From NCBI GenBank assembly GCA_002427845.1, contig DIYZ01000298.1, positions 1-20,242 on the forward strand: a DNA stretch of 20,242 bases. Direction: 5' to 3'. This document shows positions 1 through 7,913 of this stretch, one piece after another. A model generated the notes under the pieces. That model did no database searches, had not been told where the DNA came from, and was given only the letters and a program-made list of their open reading frames with translations. The translations under genes were made by a program, and so were the position numbers. Within the stretch, counting starts at the first letter, position 1. The number at the start of each line of letters is the position of its first letter. Source of the DNA: Chloracidobacterium sp. UBA6041. Its GTDB lineage: Bacteria > Acidobacteriota > Blastocatellia > Pyrinomonadales > Pyrinomonadaceae.

Positions 1-25
1 GTAGGGATGAATAAATAGACTCACC

Positions 26-44
26 CCCAGGGTGATCCCCTGGG
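26..44 (-). terminator. Weak hairpin downstream of pncB
   Basis: A perfect 7-bp inverted repeat (CCCAGGG / CCCTGGG) with a 5-nt loop lies about 140 nt past the pncB stop. Read on the minus strand it is followed by a short T/A-rich stretch rather than a clean U-run. It may end the pncA-pncB transcript, but the distance and the poor T-tract make this tentative. The rest of 1-182 shows nothing else that I can support. Confidence 0.25.
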
Positions 45-182
45 CTAGCTTACGTAACGGCTTCGGCGTAAAGAACTCGAGTTTTGACACAGACTCTAGA
101 CTGCTGGGCTATTCCGTCATCCACTACGCGGTAGCTTCGCAACCCCGGCTACTACTCCGAGGATTCTCAAAACAAGTGACGG

Positions 183-1643
183 TCACTTCGCTTGCGTGAC
201 TTTGTCCGGGACTTCTTCCGGCATCTTCACAACCTCTTGCCAGCCGGAAATGTCTGCGCGCATTTGGGCCGTGAGATCGTCGCGCAGTTGACGCAGCTTG
301 TCGCTTAGCAGGCACGGATAATTATTAATGTCCGGAAAACGGCGGCGCTGGTCGGCGACAAATGATTTCTGCTTTTCGATGGAAGGGATCGAGCTGTGTT
401 GACCGTTGTCCCAAAAAGGAAGTAACAGCGTCTCGACGCGGGCCGCACCGGGGATGTCAATTTCCTCGCCATCAAGACCGGTGACGTCGCCTACATAGTT
501 TCCTTTTTCGTCGCTCCCGCGAAACAGTTGCAGGCGACCTGGCAGGGTCGTTTTTTCAATCGAGTTCGACGCTTTCAAAGTCGGCTTATCTTCGATCATG
601 CATTGCTTGAAGATGACGCCCGCGACTGCCGGAACCTCGCTCGATAACTTGGTTCCGATGCCAAAGCCGGCGGCACGCGGAAAGTCTTTGACGATCTGGC
701 GCACTTTCTCCACGTCGAGGTCGCCGGTAAGGTTTGGTCTCAAACCGTAAAATCCATTGGCTTCGAAGAAGCGGAGGCACCACTCGCCCAGCTCAGCCAA
801 ATCGCCCGAATCAACCCGGAACCCTTTGAAAGCGCGCCGCCGCGCCTCTGTCGACGTGGCAGCCATCGCCGCGTGCACCGCGCCCATGTAAACGTCAATC
901 GTATCGAGCAGAAGAGTTGTGCCGTTCGGGTTGGCGTCGAGCCAGCGTTCGAAGGCCACTTGTTCGAAATGTTTTGGCTTGCCGGTGCGCGGTTCAATCT
1001 CCGGCTCATACATGTATTCGATGTACGACTGTTGCCAGTAGTGAGCCTCCGTGCCCACCGCGGGAATGTCGAGACGATGCGCGGCCTCCATATTCGAAGT
1101 GTCGTTGAAGCCGCCGATAAATGCATAGACGGCGATGTCAACTGCACGTTCGATGTCGCCGTTGCGTCGCAGGGAAAAATCAGACAGCCAACGGTCTTCG
1201 CCCGCGGCCATGCGAAACTGCATTGCCGTGCTCGCCGTTGTCATTGGCAGATCGAAAGCGTGCTCAAACTTGATTTCCTGTGCCTGCGTGAGACCAAAAG
1301 CGCCCTCGATGTCAGCGAAAGGTTGTTGTGCGAAGACAATCGTACCGGGACGCACCGCGCGAATTTTGCCCACGAACTGAATGTCTTCGATTGCCTTGGC
1401 AAATAGTTGCAGGCCGCCGCGGTCCTGCTCGAGGAATCGCAAACGCGGCCGATCGATTTGGCTATCAATCAATAAACGCAGCAGGCGGCCATGACCGAGG
1501 CAGGGAGCAAAGGGCAACTTGCGTTGCGTCACGTAGAAGGTCGCTTTCGCCTCACTCAGTTTAGAGTCGTGGAGGCGAGCGACGTCTTTGTAAGACGCGT
1601 CGCCCATCGCGGCGTGATAACGATCGATGTTCAGCGTTCCCAT
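183..1643 (-). CDS. pncB: Nicotinate phosphoribosyltransferase
   Basis: Joins nicotinate and PRPP to make nicotinate mononucleotide, the entry step of the Preiss-Handler NAD salvage route (cytosolic, ATP-assisted). The 486 residues fit the family length. Visible motifs are an N-terminal D-x-Y-x(3)-M block (residues 7-13), FSLRR (156-160) before IGGFNDTSN (176-184), GTEAHYWQQS (197-206) with the conserved His201, LLDTID (245-250), the phosphate-binding VDSGD (277-281) and a later GIGTKL. The N-terminal motif starts at residue 7 and an in-frame TAA directly precedes the ATG, so the start at 1643 is firm. No Shine-Dalgarno is visible because the upstream bases belong to a REP-like repeat. It is the last gene after pncA, separated by 81 nt. 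The segment of about residues 45-95 is divergent from typical members. Confidence 0.92.
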   Translation of the reverse strand: MGTLNIDRYHAAMGDASYKDVARLHDSKLSEAKATFYVTQRKLPFAPCLGHGRLLRLLIDSQIDRPRLRFLEQDRGGLQLFAKAIEDIQFVGKIRAVRPGTIVFAQQPFADIEGAFGLTQAQEIKFEHAFDLPMTTASTAMQFRMAAGEDRWLSDFSLRRNGDIERAVDIAVYAFIGGFNDTSNMEAAHRLDIPAVGTEAHYWQQSYIEYMYEPEIEPRTGKPKHFEQVAFERWLDANPNGTTLLLDTIDVYMGAVHAAMAATSTEARRRAFKGFRVDSGDLAELGEWCLRFFEANGFYGLRPNLTGDLDVEKVRQIVKDFPRAAGFGIGTKLSSEVPAVAGVIFKQCMIEDKPTLKASNSIEKTTLPGRLQLFRGSDEKGNYVGDVTGLDGEEIDIPGAARVETLLLPFWDNGQHSSIPSIEKQKSFVADQRRRFPDINNYPCLLSDKLRQLRDDLTAQMRADISGWQEVVKMPEEVPDKVTQAK

Positions 1644-1729
1644 TTAGTAGGACAGGCATTCTTGCCTGTCAAATTTGGTAATAGAGATTTCAAAGAAAAT
1701 AGACAGGCAGGAATGCCTGTCCTACTAAA
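1643..1729. repeat. REP-like nested inverted repeat (BIME-type pair)
   Basis: Two 28-nt arms (1643-1670 and 1702-1729) are inverted copies with 27 of 28 bases matching, separated by 31 nt. Each arm contains a smaller palindrome, GACAGGCA/TGCCTGTC, so each can fold alone or pair with the other. This is the architecture of REP elements arranged as a BIME. The right arm carries the TAG stop codon of pncA (1725-1727), and the left arm ends on the last base of the pncB start codon. The pncB ribosome-binding zone is therefore repeat sequence. No RAYT transposase is present in the window. That it belongs to a dispersed genomic family is an inference. Confidence 0.8.
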
Positions 1730-2276
1730 TAATTTCCGCGCCGGCCTGCCGCATCTCGGCAATCGCGCGTTCGCCGTCGCCGGCTTGGAGTTCCACCGCG
1801 CGCATGGCATCTTTCAGAGCCTTCACTTGAAAGCCCTCTTTCAAACCGTCGAGCACGGTGTTTTTTACGCAGTAGTCGGTGGCCAATCCCCCGACCCAAA
1901 CCTCTTCCACGCCGAGCCGGCGCAGTTGCAAACTCAGGTCAGTACCGTCAAACGCTGAATAACAATCCTCGTCGCCCAGACCTTTCGAGATGACCCGGAT
2001 GTGCATGTCGTCGATCAATTGCGGATGAAACTCCGCGCCTTTGGTGTTCTGCACACAATGCACCGGCCACGTTCCGCCATAAGTGGCGAAGTGTTTAGTC
2101 TTCTCCAAATGCCAATCACGGCTCTTGAAGACCGGCTCGCCTTTTTCAAGAAACTCCTGGATGAGCTTGTTCAGGGGCGCCAGTACCTCATCGCCGTGAG
2201 CAACTGCCAGGGCGCCGCCGGGGCAGAAGTCGTTCTGTACATCAATCACCAACAAAGCTCTCTTCTTCGCTGACAT
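1725..2276 (-). CDS. pncA: Nicotinamidase (isochorismatase-fold)
   Basis: Hydrolyses nicotinamide to nicotinate and ammonia, supplying the substrate of the downstream pncB product. The 183 residues match PncA length. The catalytic triad is visible as Asp12 (in VIDVQNDF), Lys98 (in VISKGL) and Cys136 (in GLATDYCVKNT). The metal-site residues Asp54, His56 and His73 (RDWH ... WPVHCV) are present. I chose the ATG at 2276. An in-frame GTG five codons upstream (2291) overlaps an AAGGAG and so is poorly placed, although AAGGAG is also rather far (about 14 nt) from the ATG. The stop codon lies inside a REP-like repeat. Same strand and order as lolA-like, pncA, pncB, so co-transcription with pncB is likely unless the hairpin attenuates it. 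Confidence 0.93.
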   Translation of the reverse strand: MSAKKRALLVIDVQNDFCPGGALAVAHGDEVLAPLNKLIQEFLEKGEPVFKSRDWHLEKTKHFATYGGTWPVHCVQNTKGAEFHPQLIDDMHIRVISKGLGDEDCYSAFDGTDLSLQLRRLGVEEVWVGGLATDYCVKNTVLDGLKEGFQVKALKDAMRAVELQAGDGERAIAEMRQAGAEII

Positions 2277-2379
2277 CTTACTTAGATCCACTCCTTTGCT
2301 CGTTTCACCCGGCTCACATTAATGATGACGCCAATACAGCTTTCGAACAAGTCATGATTGCGAAATCCGGTGCAGACCG

Positions 2380-3144
2380 TTACTGCTTCCAATGTTCTGC
2401 GGTGGACCATTTCTGCGGATCGAACAGACTGTCGTCAAGCGCGACATTTGCGCGCATTTCCGAAAACGCTTCGGTGGTTGTCGTCTTCCCGTCGATCATG
2501 AAGATTACTTCCGGGGAAATCCAACCGCCGCCGAGCCTTTGATACTTATTAAACTGCGTCTCTGACGTCAGTGCGCCATCTTTGCCTATGGCCCGAATCA
2601 TGCGCACAAAATAAAGCTGCTTCTGGTCGATCCAGAACTGCGGTGAATGAAGGTCGCCCGGCTTCGCTCCCACCACGTAAACGGGCCGCCCTTGCCACGT
2701 ATCTTCGTGCAGAGTAGACAGGTCAAACTTTAGTTGTTTGAGTTTGGTAACAGTCTGGTCGACGGGCAGAAAGTAGACATCGAAAGCGAGCAGCAGCAAT
2801 GGATGAATTAAGGGGCGGGAACTCTCCAGCCTCCCGTTTTTAAAAGAATACATATTGTCGTTTGCAAAAAGAATTCCGTTTCCGTCTTTGACCGGATCAA
2901 AATCTATGCGGAGCCGCCCCGGCATTGAAATGGTTTCTTGCCACACGGCGACTTTTTTCGATCCGTCCTTTTCATAGTCAGTGGTCACCTGTTTGAAGGT
3001 CGTGTTCTTGTACCACGTCTCCGCATATTTCTTTCGCATAGCGGCGATTAGTTCTTCGCTTGTTTTAATCTTACTCGCCTGGGCCACGGGCGCCATTGTC
3101 AGCAGGGCACAAAGAACTAACAGTCCGCGTTTCGATAGCCTCAT
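2380..3144 (-). CDS. LolA-fold outer-membrane lipoprotein carrier-like protein
   Basis: A 254-residue exported protein. The N-terminus has a basic start, a hydrophobic stretch (about residues 7-20) and an A-x-A type cleavage site (VAQAS). The mature part has LolA-like features: an early amphipathic helix (EELIAAMRKKYAETW), then alternating strands with FKQV, MPGRLRIDF, YSFKNGRLESSR and a conserved WQGRPVYVVGA segment, ending in FDPQKW. LolA proteins ferry lipoproteins across the periplasm, but many Acidobacteria have paralogues of unknown cargo, so the exact role is open. AAAGAG lies 6 nt before the ATG. It is divergent from pgi across about 130 nt and precedes pncA by 103 nt. I do not assign it the symbol lolA because no lolB or lolCDE partner is nearby. 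Confidence 0.75.
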   Translation of the reverse strand: MRLSKRGLLVLCALLTMAPVAQASKIKTSEELIAAMRKKYAETWYKNTTFKQVTTDYEKDGSKKVAVWQETISMPGRLRIDFDPVKDGNGILFANDNMYSFKNGRLESSRPLIHPLLLLAFDVYFLPVDQTVTKLKQLKFDLSTLHEDTWQGRPVYVVGAKPGDLHSPQFWIDQKQLYFVRMIRAIGKDGALTSETQFNKYQRLGGGWISPEVIFMIDGKTTTTEAFSEMRANVALDDSLFDPQKWSTAEHWKQ

Positions 3145-3273
3145 AGTTGCTCTTTCGAGTTCTGGTTGGAATCCCCTTTGCGCGCGCCGCTGTTTGCCGG
3201 CGTGCCCGTGCTAGACTATTTCCGTTCCATCAAATTTCAAGGCGCAATGATTGCTCTCGATTAAGGGTTGATT

Positions 3274-5079
3274 ATGAAGGATGCGGGAATTGAAGCCAAG
3301 CGAGACGCTCAAGCCAGGCCTGGCAGCTTCCTGACAAGGGGCGGAGGGCTAACTGCTTCGCTGGGAAACTATGAAGCGCCTGTCCGGCTTGCGCTCGAAG
3401 AAGCGCTGCAGGCGAACGTCTTCCGGCGCATTTGGAACAAGGATGCGTCGCTCTGGAAACGCGAGGAAACCCACCAACAGATCATTGCAAACTCGCTCGG
3501 CTGGTTAACGGTGCCGGCTCAAATGCAGGCAGTAAGCGAAGTGGTAACGAGCTTTGCCGGGGACATAAGCGTTGCGCAGGAGTTTCAGCATGTCATGGTT
3601 TGCGGGATGGGAGGATCGTCGCTATGTCCCGAAGTTCTGCGACAAACATTTGGACGCCGGCCAGGCTTTCCCGAATTGCTGGTGCTCGATTCAACCGACC
3701 CTGACGCGCTCAGTAATTTCGCGAAGCAGATCGATATCAATCGCTGTCTATTTATTATCGCGTCAAAGTCGGGTACTACGACCGAGCCCATTGTGTTTCA
3801 CCGCTACTGGTACAACGAAGTCGCTAAGAAAAGCGCTGCGCCCGGCAACTCTTTTGTGGCCATCACCGACCCCGGCACAAAAATGGCGGAGACTGCTACG
3901 GCGGAAGGTTTCAAGCGAATCTTTCTCAACCAACCTGACATTGGCGGACGTTATTCCGCGCTGTCATATTTTGGAATGGTGCCGGCTGCACTGATGGGAT
4001 TGGATATAGATAAGCTGCTGCAAAGTGCCGAAGAGATGGCCCAATCGTGCAGCGCGGACGTAGCCGTAAACGACAATCCCGCAGCCTTACTCGGCGCAAT
4101 CATGGCCGAGTGTGCGCGTGCGGGCCGCGATAAATTAACTGTTGTGCCTGACAAGAAACTGTCAGCCCTCGGTCTGTGGGTGGAGCAACTCATCGCGGAG
4201 AGCACCGGCAAAGAAGGCAAGGGAATAGTGCCCATCGTTGGCGAACCACTTGGACCACCGTCCGCGTATGGCAACGACCGTCTGTTTGTTTCGATTAGTG
4301 TTGGATCACCTGATGACGGAGAAAGCGAAACTGCCTCACAACTGAGAGCCCTCGAGGCTGCGGGGCATCCGGTGGTTTACCGGAGACTTGGCGACATTTA
4401 TGAGTTGGGCGCAGAGTTTTTCCTCTGGGAGATGGCTACGGCCTTTGCCGGATGGCGATTGGGCATAAACCCGTTTGACCAACCGAATGTACAGGAGTCA
4501 AAAGATGCGACGAAAGCTTTGCTGGAAAGGTTTAGCAAAGAAGGAAAGCTGGAGGAGTCGTCTCCAATTGCGAGCGACGGGACATTGACAATTTATGCCG
4601 GCGAGCGCAGCGCTGCGGCGCCGAGTTCCGTTGTGGACGTTTTGCGTCAGCATTTTGGGAAGATAAAGAGCGGTGATTACGTGGCCTTGCAAGCCTACGT
4701 TGAAGAGACGCCGGAGATAGAAGAAGCCCTGCAAACAATTCGCACGAGCCTGCGCGACGCCACGGACTGCGCAACCACGAGCGGCTATGGACCAAGATTC
4801 TTACATTCGACTGGCCAGTTGCATAAAGGTGGTCCAGACTCGGGTGTCTTTATCCAACTAACCGCGCCGGACAAAATAGATCTTGAAGTACCCGGCGAGC
4901 CTTACACGTTCAGCATTCTAAAACAGGCACAGGCGCAAGGCGATTTCCAGTCGTTATTGTCCCACGGACGGCGCGCTATTCGTGTTGATCTGGGAGATGA
5001 CGTGGTTGGCGGTTTGGCAAGACTGCGAGATGTCATAACAGCGGTGTTGCCGGTTTCCAGCAGCCCAAAAAGGAGTTAA
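3274..5079 (+). CDS. pgi: Glucose-6-phosphate isomerase (Tal-Pgi-type domain)
   Basis: Interconverts glucose-6-phosphate and fructose-6-phosphate. Sugar-isomerase motifs are clear: VCGMGGSSL (about residue 108), the phosphate loop ASKSGTTTEP (about 163), GGRYSALSYFG (about 225), NPFDQPNVQESKDA near residue 400, and GYGPRFLHSTGQLHKGGP near 503. The order and wording of the last blocks match the isomerase half of bifunctional transaldolase/phosphoglucose isomerase proteins rather than E. coli Pgi. The N-terminal LGNYEAPVRLALEEA corresponds to the linker of those fusions, but no transaldolase half is present. AAGGG (3263-3267) sits 6 nt before the ATG at 3274. An in-frame TTG at 3268 abuts it and was rejected as the start. 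First gene of a pgi-gnd-pgl operon. Confidence 0.93.
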   Translation: MKDAGIEAKRDAQARPGSFLTRGGGLTASLGNYEAPVRLALEEALQANVFRRIWNKDASLWKREETHQQIIANSLGWLTVPAQMQAVSEVVTSFAGDISVAQEFQHVMVCGMGGSSLCPEVLRQTFGRRPGFPELLVLDSTDPDALSNFAKQIDINRCLFIIASKSGTTTEPIVFHRYWYNEVAKKSAAPGNSFVAITDPGTKMAETATAEGFKRIFLNQPDIGGRYSALSYFGMVPAALMGLDIDKLLQSAEEMAQSCSADVAVNDNPAALLGAIMAECARAGRDKLTVVPDKKLSALGLWVEQLIAESTGKEGKGIVPIVGEPLGPPSAYGNDRLFVSISVGSPDDGESETASQLRALEAAGHPVVYRRLGDIYELGAEFFLWEMATAFAGWRLGINPFDQPNVQESKDATKALLERFSKEGKLEESSPIASDGTLTIYAGERSAAAPSSVVDVLRQHFGKIKSGDYVALQAYVEETPEIEEALQTIRTSLRDATDCATTSGYGPRFLHSTGQLHKGGPDSGVFIQLTAPDKIDLEVPGEPYTFSILKQAQAQGDFQSLLSHGRRAIRVDLGDDVVGGLARLRDVITAVLPVSSSPKRS

Positions 5080-5098
5080 AGCAGGAGTTAGGTGTTCC

Positions 5099-6544
5099 AT
5101 GTCGCAAACTTTAAAAATCGGATTGATTGGTCTGGGCGTGATGGGGCAAAACCTTGCGCTCAACATCGAGCGCAACGGTTATCCCATTGCCGTTTACGAT
5201 CGCGAGCCACCGGTGCTTGACGCGTTTTTGGCGCGCGAAACCGGCAAGCAAATCGCGGGGGCCCGATCTCCGGAAGAGTTTGTTCAACTGCTGGAACGGC
5301 CGCGCAAAATAATCCTCCTGGTCAAAGCCGGTGGTCCGGTGGACTGGACGATCGATTTAATAAAACCCTTTCTAAACGAAGGCGACATTATCATTGACGG
5401 CGGCAACTCCCATTTCAAAGAGACGGAACGGCGCCAGCAAGAACTCAGCACCGCCGGACTCTTCCTGATCGGCTCGGGAACGTCAGGCGGAGAAAAGGGC
5501 GCACTACTCGGGCCAAGTCTGATGCCTGGCGGCGATAAAAATGCTTACGAACAAATTCGTCCGATTTGGGAAGCGATAGCCGCCAAAGTGCCTGATGGAC
5601 CCTGCGTTACTTATATCGGTCCCGAAGGTTCCGGCCATTTCGTGAAGATGGTCCATAACGGCATTGAGTATGGCGATATGCAATTGATAGCCGAAGCATA
5701 CGGCTTAATACGCAATGGGTTTGGGTTAAGCGCGGAGGAGACTGCAGCCATCTTTGACGAATGGAACAGGGGCGATCTGGAGTCTTATCTCATTGAGATC
5801 ACCGCCAAAATTCTTCGTGTCAAAGACGAAGAAACCGGAAAACCTCTGGTCGATCTCGTCCTGGATAAAGCGGGCCAGAAGGGAACGGGAAAGTGGACCA
5901 GTCAAATCGCCCTCGATCTCGGGACTGCCATACCTACAATCGACGCCGCAATCACAGCGCGAATACTTTCGTCTCAGAAAGAGGCGCGCGTTGCGGCCAG
6001 CACGCAGATTAGCGCCCGCACCACCGGCAAATATGATGGGCTCAGCGGGAAGCTCAAAGACTACATACACGATGCGCTTTATGCTTCTAAGATCTGCTCG
6101 TATGCGCAGGGAATGAATCTAATAAAGGCCGGTTCAGAAGAGTTTGGTTGGAAGATCAATCTCAGCGAGGTAGCGCGCATCTGGCAAGGCGGCTGCATCA
6201 TCCGCGCAAAGTTTCTGGGAAAAATTAAAGAGGCCTATCTACGCAACGTGAACCTTGCGAATCTCTTGCTTGACAACGAATTCAAATCAAAAATGGACCA
6301 GGCGCAATCGGGCTGGCGAATAATTGTGAGCACGGCCATGCAGCAAGGTTTACCGGTGCTGGCGATGTCGTCGAGCCTCGGTTACTTCGACATGTATCGC
6401 ACGGCTAATCTCCCGCTCAATCTTACGCAGGCGCAGCGCGACTTCTTTGGCTCGCATACTTATGAACGCATTGATAAGCCGGAGTTGGGATTTATCCACA
6501 CTGAATGGGAAGAGTTGTTAGAGAAGCAGAAGAGCGGTCAGTAG
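5099..6544 (+). CDS. gnd: 6-phosphogluconate dehydrogenase (decarboxylating)
   Basis: Oxidises 6-phosphogluconate to ribulose-5-phosphate and CO2 while making reduced nicotinamide cofactor, the last oxidative step of the pentose phosphate pathway. The 481 residues match the long (E. coli-type) family. Visible motifs are the Rossmann GLGVMGQNLALN (residues about 11-22), DGGNSHF, the substrate block GSGTSGGEKGALLGPSLMPGG (Thr where most members have Val), catalytic Lys and Glu in GHFVKMVHNGIEYGDMQL, and KGTGKWTSQIALDLG. It begins 19 nt after the pgi stop, behind GGAG in CAGGAGTTAGG, so tight co-transcription is expected. Its last codons run into a heptad repeat. Confidence 0.96.
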   Translation: MSQTLKIGLIGLGVMGQNLALNIERNGYPIAVYDREPPVLDAFLARETGKQIAGARSPEEFVQLLERPRKIILLVKAGGPVDWTIDLIKPFLNEGDIIIDGGNSHFKETERRQQELSTAGLFLIGSGTSGGEKGALLGPSLMPGGDKNAYEQIRPIWEAIAAKVPDGPCVTYIGPEGSGHFVKMVHNGIEYGDMQLIAEAYGLIRNGFGLSAEETAAIFDEWNRGDLESYLIEITAKILRVKDEETGKPLVDLVLDKAGQKGTGKWTSQIALDLGTAIPTIDAAITARILSSQKEARVAASTQISARTTGKYDGLSGKLKDYIHDALYASKICSYAQGMNLIKAGSEEFGWKINLSEVARIWQGGCIIRAKFLGKIKEAYLRNVNLANLLLDNEFKSKMDQAQSGWRIIVSTAMQQGLPVLAMSSSLGYFDMYRTANLPLNLTQAQRDFFGSHTYERIDKPELGFIHTEWEELLEKQKSGQ

Positions 6545-6570
6545 TCAGTTGTCAGTGGTGTGAGTCAGTA
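6537..6570. repeat. GTCAGTN heptad tandem repeat
   Basis: Three consecutive 7-mers (GTCAGTA, GTCAGTT, GTCAGTG), a degenerate GTGTGA, then another GTCAGTA. The first unit supplies the last bases and the TAG stop of gnd. The array lies in the gnd-pgl spacer. Similar GTCAGT-rich arrays are familiar from intergenic DNA of several bacterial phyla. Their function is unknown. Confidence 0.75.
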
Positions 6571-6604
6571 ACAAGAAAGCCCAGCTCCGAATTGACGGCC
6601 TTCC

Positions 6605-7339
6605 ATGGAGAGTCCTTCCAACGTCCTCATTTTCGATACGCCGGAACAGCTCGCTCTGGCTGCGGCTGAGAAATTTGTCGAGTACGCGCACGATGCGACC
6701 GGCGACCGCGGTCTTTTTACGGTTGCGCTAGCTGGCGGCAACACGCCCATGCGAGTTTATGAGTTGCTGGCGACGGATCGATTCAGCAATCGAATAGCGT
6801 GGCCGCAGGTTCACCTCTTCTTCGGTGACGAGCGTTGTGTTCCGCCAGACCACCCGGAAAGCAACTACGCGATGGCCTATGAAATGATGATTTCGAGAGT
6901 TGCGATTCCCGCGAAGAACGTGCATCGAATTATTGGCGAGGGCAATCCGACTGACAGCGCCAGGCTCTATGAAGAGCAGTTACGAACATTCTTTGCCGGA
7001 CTCGCCTGGCCCCGCTTCAACCTGGTCTGGCTGGGGATGGGCGAGGATGGACACACGGCGTCGCTGTTTCCGAATACAGAATCCCTGAAGGAAGAGTCCA
7101 GATGGGTACTCACCACCAAGCGCCCGCAGTTAGAACAGGATCGTGTCACGCTCACAGCGCCGGTATTTAATCAGGCGGCGCACGTGGTATTTCTGGTTAC
7201 TGGTAAGGAGAAAGCAGCGCGCCTGGCAGAAGTACTGCATGGCCCAAGCGGGCCGGATCGTTTGCCTGCGCAGTTAGTCCGGCCAGTAGACGGCACCCTG
7301 GAATGGCTTTGCGATCGGGAAGCCGCTGCGAAGCTTTAA
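6605..7339 (+). CDS. pgl: 6-phosphogluconolactonase
   Basis: Hydrolyses 6-phosphoglucono-lactone to 6-phosphogluconate, feeding the gnd product just upstream. The 244 residues fit the DevB/SOL family. Visible blocks are VALAGGNTPMRVYELLA (about 39-55), VHLFFGDERCVPPDHPESNYAMA (about 68-90), the active-site GMGEDGHTASLFPNT (about 145-159) and RVTLTAPVFNQA. No convincing Shine-Dalgarno precedes the ATG at 6605. The 60-nt spacer from gnd contains heptad repeats. Probably the third gene of the pgi-gnd-pgl operon. Glucose-6-phosphate dehydrogenase (zwf) is not in the window. Confidence 0.93.
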   Translation: MESPSNVLIFDTPEQLALAAAEKFVEYAHDATGDRGLFTVALAGGNTPMRVYELLATDRFSNRIAWPQVHLFFGDERCVPPDHPESNYAMAYEMMISRVAIPAKNVHRIIGEGNPTDSARLYEEQLRTFFAGLAWPRFNLVWLGMGEDGHTASLFPNTESLKEESRWVLTTKRPQLEQDRVTLTAPVFNQAAHVVFLVTGKEKAARLAEVLHGPSGPDRLPAQLVRPVDGTLEWLCDREAAAKL

Positions 7340-7346
7340 CACCTCA

Positions 7347-7469
7347 TTAGCATCGCACGTAACCGAGCAGCCAAAACACGATGATGAAGATCAAGATAGT
7401 CGAAATGCAGCCGCCACCGAATTTCCAGGCGGCGGCGCCGGCGAGCAGTCCACGAAAAGGTCCTTCCAT
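7347..7469 (-). CDS. Small single-span membrane protein (40 aa)
   Basis: A 40-residue open frame begins MEGPFRGLLAGAAAWKFGGG and continues as one long hydrophobic segment (about residues 21-36, STILIFIIVFWLLG) before a short YVRC tail. AGGAG lies 7 nt before the ATG, an excellent ribosome-binding site, and the Gly/Ala then Ile/Leu/Val pattern is clearly selected. I recognise the general AAAWKxGGGC style as typical of tiny uncharacterised membrane proteins but cannot name a function. It lies tail-to-tail with pgl (the stops are 7 nt apart) and downstream of the broken hemerythrin gene on the same strand. Confidence 0.72.
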   Translation of the reverse strand: MEGPFRGLLAGAAAWKFGGGCISTILIFIIVFWLLGYVRC

Positions 7470-7549
7470 GATTGTCTCCTGTATTTCAGCGCGCTCGAAG
7501 GGCCGGACTCGATCCGCGCACCTATGAAATTATGCGGATCGGTTGACCC

Positions 7550-7913
7550 TTAGCGAGCTGCTGCGGCCTTAAGTTGCTCGTTCCTGGCTTTCTCCATACG
7601 CGTTCCTAAAGTCTCGGCGTCTTCCTCACTCAAGACCTTGCGCGCTTTCGTAAACATCTCGCCTTCTTCTTCCTCGACGTGATGCTCGATATTCTCCTTC
7701 AACACGGTAAACTTCGCCGTCCACTCCTCCTCGTCCTTCCCCATCGACTGCAACTCACCGAGAAGCTGTTTAACCAGGCGATGCTCTTCAAATGCTTCCA
7801 GCGTGATGTCGCGTGTTTCGTCGGCGTTCTCCAATGCCGGATAAAAAATTGTTTCCTCGATGCGCGCGTGCACCATCAACTCGCGGTTTACTGCTTTGAC
7901 TTTTCTTTGGCAT
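7550..7913 (-). pseudogene. Hemerythrin (HHE)-like protein, frameshifted and N-terminally deleted
   Basis: From about 7880 downwards the frame encodes an HHE-cation-binding domain: RELMVHARIEETIFYPALE, then EEHRLVKQLLGEL and ENIEHHVEEEEGEMF, with the spaced His/Glu residues of the di-iron site. The best translation start is the ATG at 7913, 5 nt after a perfect AGGAGG (7919-7924). It opens a different frame (MPKKSQSSKPR), which itself resembles the N-terminus of such proteins. The HHE frame has only a TTG touching the AGGAGG, which cannot serve as a start. The first helix with the D-H-E-K-V type metal ligand is missing. I infer a deletion of about 40 codons with a frame change at 7880-7900. 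Confidence 0.65.

Noticed and set aside
873..1406. 177-codon plus-strand frame inside pncB
   Set aside because: It is antisense to the conserved NAPRTase core, has no ribosome-binding site and no protein-like motif. It is a shadow of a GC-biased gene.
1491..1958. Plus-strand 155-codon frame across the pncB-pncA junction containing VGQAFLPV
   Set aside because: That peptide is a translation of the REP-like palindrome, and the rest is antisense to pncA and pncB, whose motifs are unambiguous.
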